Origin: Chitinophagaceae bacterium
Lineage (GTDB): Bacteria > Bacteroidota > Bacteroidia > Chitinophagales > Chitinophagaceae
Direction: 5' to 3'
DNA length: 64,000 nucleotides
Assembly (NCBI GenBank): GCA_947447265.1
Contig: CANFKC010000003.1
Location: forward strand, 124,001 to 188,000
Positions within the stretch are counted from its first letter, which is position 1. Each line of letters begins with the position of its first letter. The notes beneath the pieces are model-generated. The model worked only from the letters and a program-made list of their open reading frames with translations. It did no database searches and had not been told where the DNA came from. Positions 44,844-54,249 of this stretch are shown here, one piece after another. The position numbers were made by a program, and so were the translations under genes.

Positions 44844-46733
44844 CTACTGCATTGAAGCCTCGTTGAGTTCGCGCAGCTTCTGGCGGGCCAGCTGTATAAA
44901 TGTACTACCCGGAAAATCGATAATAAGCTGTTCGTAATACTTCTTGGCAAGGTCGTTTTTATGCAGATCGTTACGGTATATTTCAGCCATTACGAACAAA
45001 GCATCATCAGCCAGCACATCCTGTCCGTATTTTTCCACTATTGCACTGAGGTAGCTAATGGCTTTATCAAAATCTTTATGGCGTTGAGCAATCTGCGCAT
45101 GCACCATTAAGATATCGTCATTGAGCGGGTGTTTCGGAAAGGCTGTTGCAATACTATCCAGCAAAGCATTGGCCTGTTCATCTTTATTCTGGGCGCGTAA
45201 AAGCCCTACATAGGCAAACCTTTTCAGCGGGTAAGTAACACTATCTTCCACGTTTTCTGTAATAAGAACAGAAAGATAAAGGGCGTCATTAGCAATAAGC
45301 TCTGTTGTTGACGATTTTAGTACGGTAAGCAATCGTTGTGCCCACTCAAAGTCGCCACGGTAATAAGCCAGCTTTGCATTGCTAAAGCGGGCATTTTCAC
45401 CCAATACATCCTGCTTGAATTCTTTATCTACCTGGCTGTAGGCGAGGGAGGCATCCCAGATTTTGCCTTTGAGCAGGTAATAATCACTTAACTGCAGTTT
45501 AAGCCTGCCAACAAAATCTTTCCTCGAATCAGGATACTTTATGCCTTTCTGCAGTATCTGGATGGCCTTATCAACACTATCAGTATACTGTGCGGCAACC
45601 AGGGCATAGTTCGATACCAGATCTGATGCGTAAAATGCAGGATACTCGTTCAGCAGGTTGCTAAAGTCGGTCATTAGCTTGGTAATATCTTCCGGCTTAG
45701 GTATTGATGTGCTCTGCAGCTGGTCGAACTGAGTATTTACTTTCTCCATTTTGGCACTGGCCACTAATGGAGAAGCTTCGCCTTTTGCTATTACCTCATC
45801 GTAGGCTTTTATTGCTGTTTCATATTGTTTTGCCGCATTAGCTGTGCGGGCAAAGGAGAGCAATCTGCGGCCATCTTCTTTATTCCGCTCATCTACGGCT
45901 TCTATTTGCAGCAATGCGCCATCCCAGTCGTTCTTCTGTGTATATATCCAGGTAAGCAATTCGGCAAACCAGGCACTTTCGGGCTGGGCATTAATTTGTT
46001 TCAGTAAATTCTTTTGTGCTACCTGCAGCTTTTTAGGGTCATTGCCCATCCATTGCAGAAAGGTACTTTTAATAATATCCAGTGTGGTGAACTGGCCTAT
46101 CGGCGGGCCAAGCAATACGTCCATCGCTTTATCCAGGTTACCCATTTTAGCATATATGGATGACATTGGTACACAGTAGACAAAAGGATTATTAAAAATA
46201 TGACAGGCTCTTTCGTAAACCTTTATGGCATATTCATCCTGGTTAATATCCTGAAATGCCTTTGAAAGGCGCTGGGTAAGGTTATCATCACCATTTACTT
46301 TTCTCAAAACAGTATCAAATTGCTCCGTAGCTTTTTTATCCTTGCCCTGCAGTTTGTAAATGTTACCGAGGTCTATTTCGTAAATGCTTGTCAGGTTCGG
46401 GCTGCCTATGCGTATTTGCACCATTTTTTCGGCATCCTTATATTTTTTAGCAATAAGGAGCGTATTCAGATACTCATGATAAATATCATCGGGAGTTGCT
46501 TTGTATAATTCGTTGTAAAGCAGAATGGACGAATCATATTTCTTTTCAGCCGCCATCCTTTGCGCCTTTACAAGCTTGGGTTCCGGTGGTGCCTCTTCTT
46601 TTTTAGGCGGTTCCGCGCCGGTTGACATGTTTGTTTCGGTCTGTTGGGCCATAGCCATATGGCCAATACAAAGCAGGCAAGCCAGTACTATAGGTGTTTT
46701 TAAGCGCACAAATATATTTAAGCTACTTTTCAT
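44844..46733 (-). CDS. Exported tetratricopeptide-repeat protein
   Basis: The 629-residue protein has a signal peptide (about 1-29, TPIVLACLLCIGHMAMAQ), a Pro/Glu/Lys-rich linker (about 37-52) and a long array of TPR helix pairs to the end. Clear units include AAEKKYDSSILLYNELYKAT, DLGNIYKLQGKDKKATEQFD, FARTANAAKQYETAIKAYDE, AQIAQRHKDFDKAISYLSAI and AEIYRNDLHKNDLAKKYYEQ. The last unit (LIIDFPGSTFIQLARQKLRE) resembles the BamD/YbgF type of repeat. It is likely a periplasmic scaffold; partner unknown. It is divergent from the lipoprotein gene at 46951. Confidence 0.75.
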   Translation of the reverse strand: MKSSLNIFVRLKTPIVLACLLCIGHMAMAQQTETNMSTGAEPPKKEEAPPEPKLVKAQRMAAEKKYDSSILLYNELYKATPDDIYHEYLNTLLIAKKYKDAEKMVQIRIGSPNLTSIYEIDLGNIYKLQGKDKKATEQFDTVLRKVNGDDNLTQRLSKAFQDINQDEYAIKVYERACHIFNNPFVYCVPMSSIYAKMGNLDKAMDVLLGPPIGQFTTLDIIKSTFLQWMGNDPKKLQVAQKNLLKQINAQPESAWFAELLTWIYTQKNDWDGALLQIEAVDERNKEDGRRLLSFARTANAAKQYETAIKAYDEVIAKGEASPLVASAKMEKVNTQFDQLQSTSIPKPEDITKLMTDFSNLLNEYPAFYASDLVSNYALVAAQYTDSVDKAIQILQKGIKYPDSRKDFVGRLKLQLSDYYLLKGKIWDASLAYSQVDKEFKQDVLGENARFSNAKLAYYRGDFEWAQRLLTVLKSSTTELIANDALYLSVLITENVEDSVTYPLKRFAYVGLLRAQNKDEQANALLDSIATAFPKHPLNDDILMVHAQIAQRHKDFDKAISYLSAIVEKYGQDVLADDALFVMAEIYRNDLHKNDLAKKYYEQLIIDFPGSTFIQLARQKLRELNEASMQ

Positions 46734-46766
46734 TCAATATAATCTACTCAAATGTAACCCTTATTT

Positions 46767-46829
46767 TCATTTGGCATTCTTATCAAAAACATAATTATTC
46801 GCATCGAATTTGTAAACGAGGTAATTGCA
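46767..46829 (-). pseudogene. 3' fragment of a paralogue of the 49734-50516 gene
   Basis: On the minus strand this reads NYLVYKFDANNYVFDKNAK then stop, against HYLTYKYDGNNYVFEKNAK at the end of the gene at 49734-50516 (14 of 19 identical). Nucleotides are also highly similar over ~52 bases. Just upstream the frame is broken by a TAA. The intact gene and this remnant flank the large lipoprotein gene in the same orientation. Confidence 0.7.
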
Positions 46830-46926
46830 GAGGATTTATCTTTCCCTCTGCCTGGTATAAGTCAAAAAACACATGAATTAACATTATATTGTATCAGGTA
46901 TGCTAGCATCAGGAGAACTAAGTACT

Positions 46927-46934
46927 TAAATTTG
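46927..46934 (+). promoter_or_regulatory. -7 element TAAATTTG before the large lipoprotein gene
   Basis: An exact TAnnTTTG match 16 bases before the ATG at 46951. No TTG at the right -33 distance was found. Confidence 0.5.
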
Positions 46935-46950
46935 AGCAAATACACACCTT

Positions 46951-49692
46951 ATGCGTATACGTTCCATCCTTCTTGCCAATATTTTCTTTTTGGCTATGGC
47001 TATCAGCTCCTGCAAACACTTGAGCAACAATAAAGAATACCAGGTTGCGCCCCCATTTGCAGGCCTATCGCTGCCGAAGGATACGGTGACGGTTGATCCG
47101 ACTAAAGAACAGGTAATACAGTTCAAAAATGGAGCGAGTATAGAGATACCGGCTAATTCATTTACGGACCAGAGCGGAAATCCTGTAACCAAACCTGTAC
47201 AGGTAATTCTTGAGACTATGGACAAGCCCGCCGACATACTGGCTTCCGGCATACCTATGAAATACGAAGAAAATGGAAAGGAGCAAGTGCTGCAGAGTGC
47301 CGGTATGTTCAACATTACAGGTAGGAGTGAAGGTAATCCCGTTTCGATAACCAAGGGCAAAAAACTGGCGGTGAATTACCCTACATCTTCCCGGGAAGAT
47401 TTTGACCTCTATTATTTTAATGAAGAAAAGCAACCAAAATTGCTGACTGCCGGGCTGGGTGGAGGCGCAAATGAATCCGAAACCCGACAGGGAGCATGGA
47501 ATAAGCTGAGCAACTTCGTAAAGCCGAATGATACCTCAAAAACTCTGAAGAATTTCCAGCTAAAATTCGATACCGGTAAGTATCCTGAACTTGCAGCTTT
47601 CGCCAAAACGAATTGGCATCTGGCAACCACATTCTGTGACCCCACAACTCCTGCCCGCTCCGACGCATTAAGCAAGAAATGGACAAATATACAACTGACG
47701 AAACCCGGCAAGGCGATGAAGGAATTTACGAATGCTTGCGTAAGTAACAGGAGTTACCAATTGAGCGAGATCAGCGGTTTTTATGAAGATTCGCTGATAT
47801 CGGTTCTACAGGATGGTTATGTAAGTGTCTGGAATTTAAGAACGCAGAAGATAGCAAAGGTACCTTATACCCCGGCTGATGATAACAATATCAGCCCACT
47901 CCATGGCGCATTAAGTGAAAGGTATACACTCACTAATACGGATGCCGGTAATGTGCTGTATGATATGAATGCGGGCAAAGTAGTTTGTCCACTGAAAAAA
48001 GTAAACCAGTACTGCTACTCTGTTAAGAACAGCAGGCTGCTTTATGAAACGCTGGTAGATAAAGACTTTATGCGATACAAAGTTTGCCTGGTTGACCTGA
48101 CAGGAAAACAGCTTACGGAAGTGGGCTATGAATCTCAGTACAATGCGCACGAGCATATAGACCATTTACTGCTGCTGCCGGGCAATAAATTTGCTATCAA
48201 CAGTTCACAGGCATTAATTGTCTATAACGAACAAGGTAAAGTAATTCAAAAACTGGAAGGTAAATATGGCGGGATGGCGCTTGCTGGTGGCGGTATAATT
48301 TGCACAGATGTGACCGAAAATGAAACCTGTTTTTGGGACGTAAATAATAACTCTAAAAAGAAGATTGGTTCCTATTGGTACTATGGTATGGGCAACGAGA
48401 AAAACTTCGATAAAGCATATCAGGAGAAATTAGAAAATCCGCATCTTTATATTGATGATTTGAACGGCGATAATCAGGTGACCATATTCAATTGCATAAC
48501 AAAGCAGGAATATAAACTGGAGTTGGAAGCCCATTTTGATATGAATTATGGTATGAAAATCTACCCGATAATATCGGGGTATTCAGCTGACCGAAAAACA
48601 CTCAACGTTTACAAACTTCCTGAGAAAAAACTGATATACTCGTTGAAGAGTACTAATGACGAACGGCCATTCATTGATGTAGACAACAAGAACGAAAGAA
48701 TACTGTTATCTGACGGCGAAAAGTACATTCTTTCGGACTTTAACGGGCGGCAAATCAAAGAATTTCCGACTCAAAAAACGGTAATGCATGAATGCAGATT
48801 TCTGGGTGATGGGAGAATTTTGGTTGCCTATGTGAACGGATCAGTAAGCTTGTTCGACAAGAATGGTAATAGAGAAGCTTCATTTGTGGCAAATGTTGCG
48901 CCGCCATCGAGATCTATGGGGCATCTTCCATATACTGGGTTGAACGATAGGATCTATTTTCCAGATCAACAGTCGGTTGGGGTATTGGAGTATGATCATC
49001 GTGGTGCTTGTGAAAGGCATTTTTCAAATTATGGTGCCTTCTGCATCAACATTGAAATTGCCCTTATTATTGAAAAGCGAATAAAGCCTGAATCTGATGG
49101 TTTTCTAAGCTTTAGTAATGTCAGATGGTATCAAACAACCGATTGCCCTCCAAATGCATGGCAACTCAACGTCAGCAACGATTCTGAATCATTCTTTACT
49201 TATGTTTATCCTGATGAGCAGACAATGACAGCCTTAAGTAATTATCAATCGTTCGTAGCTCAAAAAAAGAACGAAGAAAAAGAACGCCTTGCAAGCGAAG
49301 ATAAATTGCTGAGACGTTTTGAAATAGAGCAATTCGGTATTTACAACTGGGACAGGTGCTACAGAGATGACGAACTGATAAAATTTGCTGCAGACTTTGA
49401 ATTCGATGCCTCTTCACGGTATAGCAATATAACCGTGTTTCTGGTTACCCGGCAAGAGGGTAATGCGGTAATAAAATTCCCTAAAGATGCGTGGGTAAAT
49501 TTCACCATCGACCCTAAAACGACGAACAAGATTATAGCCGTTTTGCCGGGGAATAAAGTTGCAGTGGTAACACAAGAAGCAATGGCGGCAATAGATTGGG
49601 AACAAGTGAAGCGCGATAAGAAACTTGTGTTTAAGCTGAAAACGATACCGGGTACAATTGATCAACTTAGGTTGCTCGATAATTATCTGTAG
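46951..49692 (+). CDS. Large lipoprotein with ZU5-like and beta-propeller-like regions
   Basis: The 913-residue protein has a lipoprotein signal ending in AISSC (C21). About residues 45-160 resemble a ZU5-like or SLH-adjacent beta domain common in Bacteroidota: IQFKNGASIEIPANSFTDQS, GNPVTKPVQVILETMDKPAD, ASGIPMKYEENGKEQVLQSA. From about 270 to 730 are repeated four-strand units typical of a WD40/YVTN-like propeller (VLQDGYVSVWNLRTQKIAKV, LAGGGIICTDVTENETCFWD, LGDGRILVAYVNGSVSLFDK). A coiled segment (about 765-790, QKKNEEKERLASEDKLLRRF) precedes a final beta region. Function is unknown; it is predicted membrane-anchored and extracytoplasmic. It is flanked by an intact gene and a remnant of a related gene. 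Confidence 0.65.
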   Translation: MRIRSILLANIFFLAMAISSCKHLSNNKEYQVAPPFAGLSLPKDTVTVDPTKEQVIQFKNGASIEIPANSFTDQSGNPVTKPVQVILETMDKPADILASGIPMKYEENGKEQVLQSAGMFNITGRSEGNPVSITKGKKLAVNYPTSSREDFDLYYFNEEKQPKLLTAGLGGGANESETRQGAWNKLSNFVKPNDTSKTLKNFQLKFDTGKYPELAAFAKTNWHLATTFCDPTTPARSDALSKKWTNIQLTKPGKAMKEFTNACVSNRSYQLSEISGFYEDSLISVLQDGYVSVWNLRTQKIAKVPYTPADDNNISPLHGALSERYTLTNTDAGNVLYDMNAGKVVCPLKKVNQYCYSVKNSRLLYETLVDKDFMRYKVCLVDLTGKQLTEVGYESQYNAHEHIDHLLLLPGNKFAINSSQALIVYNEQGKVIQKLEGKYGGMALAGGGIICTDVTENETCFWDVNNNSKKKIGSYWYYGMGNEKNFDKAYQEKLENPHLYIDDLNGDNQVTIFNCITKQEYKLELEAHFDMNYGMKIYPIISGYSADRKTLNVYKLPEKKLIYSLKSTNDERPFIDVDNKNERILLSDGEKYILSDFNGRQIKEFPTQKTVMHECRFLGDGRILVAYVNGSVSLFDKNGNREASFVANVAPPSRSMGHLPYTGLNDRIYFPDQQSVGVLEYDHRGACERHFSNYGAFCINIEIALIIEKRIKPESDGFLSFSNVRWYQTTDCPPNAWQLNVSNDSESFFTYVYPDEQTMTALSNYQSFVAQKKNEEKERLASEDKLLRRFEIEQFGIYNWDRCYRDDELIKFAADFEFDASSRYSNITVFLVTRQEGNAVIKFPKDAWVNFTIDPKTTNKIIAVLPGNKVAVVTQEAMAAIDWEQVKRDKKLVFKLKTIPGTIDQLRLLDNYL

Positions 49693-49733
49693 TAATTCCG
49701 CATTATTCCAATCAATCGATAGTTACGGTTGCT

Positions 49734-50516
49734 CTATTTGGCATTCTTCTCAAAGACATAATTATTGCCATCGTATTTGTAGGTGAGGTAGTGGTTAGTT
49801 AGTTTCTCACCAATAACAATGGGTATATAAAGCGTTTTATTGTCTTTAGAAAAGTGGATTGCCGGATATTCGCCTTTGGGGAACGCTGCAGCAAACGAAT
49901 CGTATCCATACTCTATCAGGTCAAGTAGTTTTTTTGTTGTTTTAAAAATTGGTTGTTTTAAAAGTTGGCCATTGTAAATTGTGTAAGCTGCAATAGTTTC
50001 TCCTCTGTCTTTTGTAGAACCGATGGAGTAACGGGTAACCATATAAACGACCTTGCCTGCCGCGTTAGTCACTGATATCAGGCCAGTATATATGCCGGCA
50101 TAATCACCACCATCTACAGTTGTATCATTCAGGAAAATAGTATGCATACCGTTGGCATCTTTAAATTGGGCAACATTGTAAAACATATGCATTGTTCCCC
50201 CTAAATAGGTATCCCACGAATAAAATCGAATTTTACTATCAGAAGAAGTAACAGCAACTAATCCACTCTTCTTTGCCTTCGTTAAGTCAGCTTGTAAAAT
50301 GGCCTCTCTGGCAACCGGCACACTGGTCAGGTAAGCTAACAGGCGCGTGTTTGCGGCATCTAGTGAATCAGCTTGCGCATAAGATGTGTCGGTAGACCAA
50401 TTCCTGATGGCATTAAGGTATTTTGCTACGGTATTGTCAACTTGCGAAACAGACTGACCATAGCCGACAGCGTTGAAAACGATGAGCGATAAGAGTGCGA
50501 TAAATAGTTTGTTCAA
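49734..50516 (-). CDS. Exported protein of unknown function
   Basis: The 260-residue protein starts at a TTG (no in-frame ATG gives a signal peptide), with signal NKLFIALLSLIVFNAVGYGQ. The mature part begins helical (VDNTVAKYLNAIRNWSTDTS) and continues in beta-strands (SDSKIRFYSWDTYLGGTMHM, YNVAQFKDANGMHTIFLND, VYMVTRYSIGSTKDRGETIA), ending YDGNNYVFEKNAK. No family was recognised. A fragment matching its last 19 residues lies 3 kb away on the same strand. The Uma2 gene is 11 bases upstream in the same direction. Confidence 0.6.
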   Translation of the reverse strand: MNKLFIALLSLIVFNAVGYGQSVSQVDNTVAKYLNAIRNWSTDTSYAQADSLDAANTRLLAYLTSVPVAREAILQADLTKAKKSGLVAVTSSDSKIRFYSWDTYLGGTMHMFYNVAQFKDANGMHTIFLNDTTVDGGDYAGIYTGLISVTNAAGKVVYMVTRYSIGSTKDRGETIAAYTIYNGQLLKQPIFKTTKKLLDLIEYGYDSFAAAFPKGEYPAIHFSKDNKTLYIPIVIGEKLTNHYLTYKYDGNNYVFEKNAK

Positions 50517-50527
50517 GAGCAGTAAAT

Positions 50528-51130
50528 TTAACTGGTAACACCTATTGCCTTTGTCTCCTCATAAATAGTCTCCAGTTGAAGGGAGAGGTTTATGGTTTTC
50601 AGGCTAAGTGCTTCTGTGATTTTTTTATATTCCTTAAGTTCCCAGTGGTTATGGTTGTTAATAAAAAAGGCTTCAATGCTAATGGTTTCCGGGTCAACTA
50701 ATATGTATTCTTTAAGGGTAGGAATATCGCGGTATAGTTTGAACTTGTCGCCTCTGTCATACGATTTTGTAGAAGGTGATAGCACCTCGAAAATAATAGC
50801 AGGGTTCAAAAGATTCCATTCGTCATTATTAAGAAACTGAGGCTCTCCGCATACCACCGAAATGTCGGGATAAGTGAATAGCGTATTCTTTTCGATGTGA
50901 ATTCGGCTATCGCTGCCCAAAGGTTGGCAATGCTTACCTTTTAATTTGGCACCGAGAGTCAAATATATATTTCTGATAACCAGGTTATGCTGATGCTTAG
51001 CACCAGACATCGCAAATATTTCCCCCTGGTAATACTCATGCTTTTCCTCAGCCTCATTTTCTATTTCCAGATATTCGGCTATGGTGTAAAACTGTTTGTT
51101 ATAGGCTGCGTCCGGTTCGCGTATATGCAT
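50528..51130 (-). CDS. Uma2 family protein (DUF820, putative PD-(D/E)XK nuclease)
   Basis: The 200-residue protein has Uma2-family features: [75 protein letters not shown] and [20 protein letters not shown]. The YPDISV aspartate, the FEVLSPST glutamate and the K of GDKFKLY fit a PD-(D/E)XK nuclease core. Biological roles for this very common family are not established; copies are often scattered near toxin-antitoxin and mobile genes. It lies 29 bases downstream of the HicAB pair. Confidence 0.85.
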   Translation of the reverse strand: MHIREPDAAYNKQFYTIAEYLEIENEAEEKHEYYQGEIFAMSGAKHQHNLVIRNIYLTLGAKLKGKHCQPLGSDSRIHIEKNTLFTYPDISVVCGEPQFLNNDEWNLLNPAIIFEVLSPSTKSYDRGDKFKLYRDIPTLKEYILVDPETISIEAFFINNHNHWELKEYKKITEALSLKTINLSLQLETIYEETKAIGVTS

Positions 51131-51159
51131 GGAAAGTAAACTAGATTTTTTTGCGGCTA

Positions 51160-51399
51160 CTAAAAAAGCTTTTTCAACAATTCTTCTTTGCTTAGGTTAA
51201 AATGTTCTGCAACCAGTGAGATAATTGAAGATAAAGTACCTATTCTTAGAGGGTCGTGGTTGGGTATCGTTATGTGATGTTCTCCATTTTTATAGGTAGT
51301 TAATCTGATATGGCTACCTGTTTGTCTTGTCGGTTCGTAACCCAATAATTTTAGGCGCTGAATTAAATCCTTGCCGCTGAGGTCCCTGGGAATTTTCAT
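51160..51399 (-). CDS. hicA: HicA-type mRNA interferase toxin
   Basis: The 79-residue protein has the double-stranded-RNA-binding-like HicA fold: [20 protein letters not shown], then [20 protein letters not shown] with the catalytic histidine in GSH, then [20 protein letters not shown]. HicA toxins cleave mRNA and are neutralised by HicB. Its ATG overlaps the antitoxin stop by 4 bases (ATGA), and both genes share a promoter. Confidence 0.88.
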   Translation of the reverse strand: MKIPRDLSGKDLIQRLKLLGYEPTRQTGSHIRLTTYKNGEHHITIPNHDPLRIGTLSSIISLVAEHFNLSKEELLKKLF

Positions 51400-51605
51400 G
51401 CAGCAAATACTTCATCTCTTACGTAATGCAAACGGATCATTTTAGGGCGCACTGCTTCGTCATCAAAATGGCAATGAACCGCGTCTTTTACCGCAACTTT
51501 CAACTCATCAATAGTATCAGCCTCTGTCACAATGGCTACACCAAGTGCTTTAGCGAGATAGCCTCCTTCATCGCTTTCTTCCACTAAAAAGATGATTTCT
51601 TCCAT
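51396..51605 (-). CDS. hicB: HicB-type antitoxin
   Basis: The 69-residue protein has the partial RNase H-like fold of short HicB proteins: IIFLVEESDEGGYLAKALGV, ATVT-like strand AIVTEADTIDELKVAVKDAV and HCHFDDEAVRPKMIRLHYVR. It lacks a C-terminal DNA-binding domain, so autoregulation would need another mechanism. It precedes hicA, the reverse of the classic hicA-hicB order, as is common for this short type. A TAAATTTG element (51627-51620) lies 14 bases before its ATG. Confidence 0.85.
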   Translation of the reverse strand: MEEIIFLVEESDEGGYLAKALGVAIVTEADTIDELKVAVKDAVHCHFDDEAVRPKMIRLHYVRDEVFAA

Positions 51606-51619
51606 AACTTTTTTTTAAA

Positions 51620-51627
51620 CAAATTTA
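51620..51627 (-). promoter_or_regulatory. -7 element TAAATTTG before hicBA
   Basis: An exact TAnnTTTG match on the minus strand, 14 bases before the hicB ATG at 51605. No TTG at the normal distance. Confidence 0.45.
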
Positions 51628-51675
51628 CTAAGTTTTCCCTGCACTGAGCCATTCCGCAATTAAGCTATTGAGCCA

Positions 51676-54093
51676 TTAATTTCTAAGTGGCTTCCCCGTC
51701 GTTAAAATACTTTGCAACCTTTCCAGCGTTTTCTTTTGTCCGCAAAGGCTTAAGAAGGCTTCGCGCTCTATATCCAGCAGGTATTGCTCGCTAACAGTCG
51801 TTGCGCCAGATAGGTCACCGCCGCACATTACATAGGCCAGCTTCTCTGCTATAAGCTTATCATATTCGCTTATGTAGTTGCCACGCCACATAGCGTGTAT
51901 GCCGCTCATAAGGCCGCCTAAGCCGCCCCTGCCCTGTACTTTAATATCGTTTCGTGCAGCAGGTTGTGTATAGCCTTGTTCCCACAACATTAATGCTTTA
52001 CGCTTGGCATCGGCTACGCGCCTGTCGGGGTTCATGGAGATGCTATCGTAACCGGGGCGAAGTATGAAATTCTCAAACGCCTCGTGTGCTGAGGTAGATA
52101 CTTTTGCGGTGCCTACATTTATAAAAAGTTGCTGCAGATAATTGGTTTCAATATCCTCTTTAATATTCCTGTCGCTGGCGCGTACTGCCATTTCTTTGGT
52201 ACCACCGCCGCCCGGTATCAGCCCTACGCCTACTTCCACAAGGCCTATGTAACTTTCTGCCGCCGCTTGTACCGCATCGGCATGCAGGCACATTTCGCAA
52301 CCACCACCGAGGGTAAGGCCGTGAGGTGCAACTACTACAGGTATGCTACTGTAACGCATACGCATGGTTGTGTTCTGGAAGTGGCGTATCGCGAAATCCA
52401 GCTCGTCATATTCCTGCTCGGCGGCAAACATAAATATCAGGCCTACATTGGCACCGGCACTAAAGTTGGCTCCGCGATTGGCTATTACCAGGCCTTTGTA
52501 TTTATCTTCTGCAATGCCAATACTCTTCTGCACAGCATCCAGCACTTCGCCACCAATGGTATTCATCTTGGTATTCCAGCGCAGGGCTACTACATCGTCG
52601 CCGATATCGTAAAGTTTGCAGGCACTGTTCTTCCACACTACCTTTTCGTCAAGATGTTCCAGCAATATGAATGCACCCTGGCCCGGAATAGGCTGGTAGG
52701 CTTTGGTGCGTACATCGTAGTATTTTCTTTGTCCGTTCTCTGTTTTGTAGAATGTAGTATAACCTCCGGTAAGCATTTCGGTTACCCATGGCGCAACTTC
52801 ATAGCCACCGGCTTTCATAGCTTCCAGCGTCTTGGCCACACCAAGCGTATCCCAACTTTCGAACGCACCTATTTCCCAGCCGAAGCCGGCTTTTAGGGCG
52901 TCGTCAATCTTGTATAATTCATCTGATATTTCAGGTAACCTATGCGATATATAGCTAAACAAAAGGTGGTGGAAGATCCTGTAAAATTCACCGGCTTTGT
53001 CTTCACCTTTGTACAATACTTTCAGGCGCTGAGCCAGGTCCTCTATTGGCTTCGCAGCCTCAAGCGTTGCGAACTTTGCTTTCTGCTTAGGGCCATATTC
53101 CATGGTTTGCAGGTTCAGCGTCAGTATCTCTGGTTTTCCGCCTTTGGAATTTGGATTTTGAGATTTGTCTTTTTTATAGAATCCTTGCCCCGTCTTATCG
53201 CCAAACCATTTGTTTTCAACCATTTTTTCGAGGAATGGCGGCATAGCAAAAATGGCAATTGCTTCATCATTAGGTGCATTTATTGGCAATGCTTTTGCAA
53301 CATGCACCAACGTATCTAAACCCACTACATCGCCAGTACGGAACGTGGCCGATTTTGGCCTACCCAATACAGGGCCGGTGAGTGCATCTACTTCATCTAC
53401 ATTCAGCCCGGTCATCTCCATGGCTTTGAATACCGCCATAAAGCCAAACACGCCTACACGGTTGGCAATAAACGCCGGAGTGTCCTTACACAACACAGTC
53501 GTTTTACCCAGGAATCGGTCGCCATAATCCATCAGGAAGCTGATGACATCGGGCTTTGTTGAAGGGCCTGGTATTATCTCTAATAACCTTAAATAACGAG
53601 GGGGATTAAAGAAGTGGGTGCCGCAAAAGTGCTGCTGAAAATCTTCACTGCGGCCTTCCGTCATCAGGTGAATAGGTATGCCTGATGTATTAGAAGTAAT
53701 GAGTGTACCCGGCTTACGGTACTGCTCTACCTGGGCAAATATCTGCTGCTTAATATCCAGCCGCTCTATAACTACCTCTATTATCCAGTCGCAATCGGCA
53801 ATTAGTTTCAGGTCGTCAGTTAAATTGCCCGTCTTTATTTTGTCGGTTACCTTTTTGGTATAAACAGCCGATGGTTTTCCTTTGAGGGTAGCCGCCAGTG
53901 CATCATTTACTATCCTGTTGCGTACGGCTTTGGTTTCAAGCGTTAAGCCTTTGGCTTGCTCTGCCTCATTGAGTGCATTCGGCACAATATCTAATAACAA
54001 TACCTGCACACCAATACCTGCGAAATGGCACGCAATACGCGAACCCATTATCCCACTGCCCAATACCGCAACCTTACGGATAGTCCTGTTCAT
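51676..54093 (-). CDS. fadB: Fused 3-hydroxyacyl-CoA dehydrogenase / enoyl-CoA hydratase
   Basis: The 805-residue beta-oxidation enzyme has the NAD-binding dehydrogenase at the N-terminus (KVAVLGSGIMGSRIACHFAG, DCDWIIEVVIERLDIKQ, SNTSGIPIHLM, GTHFFNPPRYLRLLEIIPGP). The dehydrogenase C-terminal domain follows (about 200-450, ANRVGVFGFMAVFKAMEM), and the enoyl-CoA hydratase fold is C-terminal (about 490-800, KGLVIANRGANFSAGANVGL, PHGLTLGGGCEMCLHADAVQ, YIGLVEVGVGLIPGGGGTKE). This order is the reverse of E. coli FadB and typical of Bacteroidota. No thiolase or acyl-CoA dehydrogenase gene is adjacent. It is divergent from a glycosyltransferase gene. Confidence 0.9.
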   Translation of the reverse strand: MNRTIRKVAVLGSGIMGSRIACHFAGIGVQVLLLDIVPNALNEAEQAKGLTLETKAVRNRIVNDALAATLKGKPSAVYTKKVTDKIKTGNLTDDLKLIADCDWIIEVVIERLDIKQQIFAQVEQYRKPGTLITSNTSGIPIHLMTEGRSEDFQQHFCGTHFFNPPRYLRLLEIIPGPSTKPDVISFLMDYGDRFLGKTTVLCKDTPAFIANRVGVFGFMAVFKAMEMTGLNVDEVDALTGPVLGRPKSATFRTGDVVGLDTLVHVAKALPINAPNDEAIAIFAMPPFLEKMVENKWFGDKTGQGFYKKDKSQNPNSKGGKPEILTLNLQTMEYGPKQKAKFATLEAAKPIEDLAQRLKVLYKGEDKAGEFYRIFHHLLFSYISHRLPEISDELYKIDDALKAGFGWEIGAFESWDTLGVAKTLEAMKAGGYEVAPWVTEMLTGGYTTFYKTENGQRKYYDVRTKAYQPIPGQGAFILLEHLDEKVVWKNSACKLYDIGDDVVALRWNTKMNTIGGEVLDAVQKSIGIAEDKYKGLVIANRGANFSAGANVGLIFMFAAEQEYDELDFAIRHFQNTTMRMRYSSIPVVVAPHGLTLGGGCEMCLHADAVQAAAESYIGLVEVGVGLIPGGGGTKEMAVRASDRNIKEDIETNYLQQLFINVGTAKVSTSAHEAFENFILRPGYDSISMNPDRRVADAKRKALMLWEQGYTQPAARNDIKVQGRGGLGGLMSGIHAMWRGNYISEYDKLIAEKLAYVMCGGDLSGATTVSEQYLLDIEREAFLSLCGQKKTLERLQSILTTGKPLRN

Positions 54094-54249
54094 GAAACTG
54101 AAATTTGAAACTGTAAATTATTGAAAAAAACTGAGGGGATGGGGAAAATGGGGTTATATTTTGATAGTTGGTGACTTCTACGAGCAGAAAATCTCCCGCC
54201 CCTACCTGATGCGGGTACCATATTGCTTTAATCCACTACTTTTGCTTTA

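Noticed and set aside
52129-52896. A 255-codon frame opposite the fused beta-oxidation gene
   Set aside because: Fully contained in a well-conserved enzyme gene; Cys/Tyr/His-rich product without domains.
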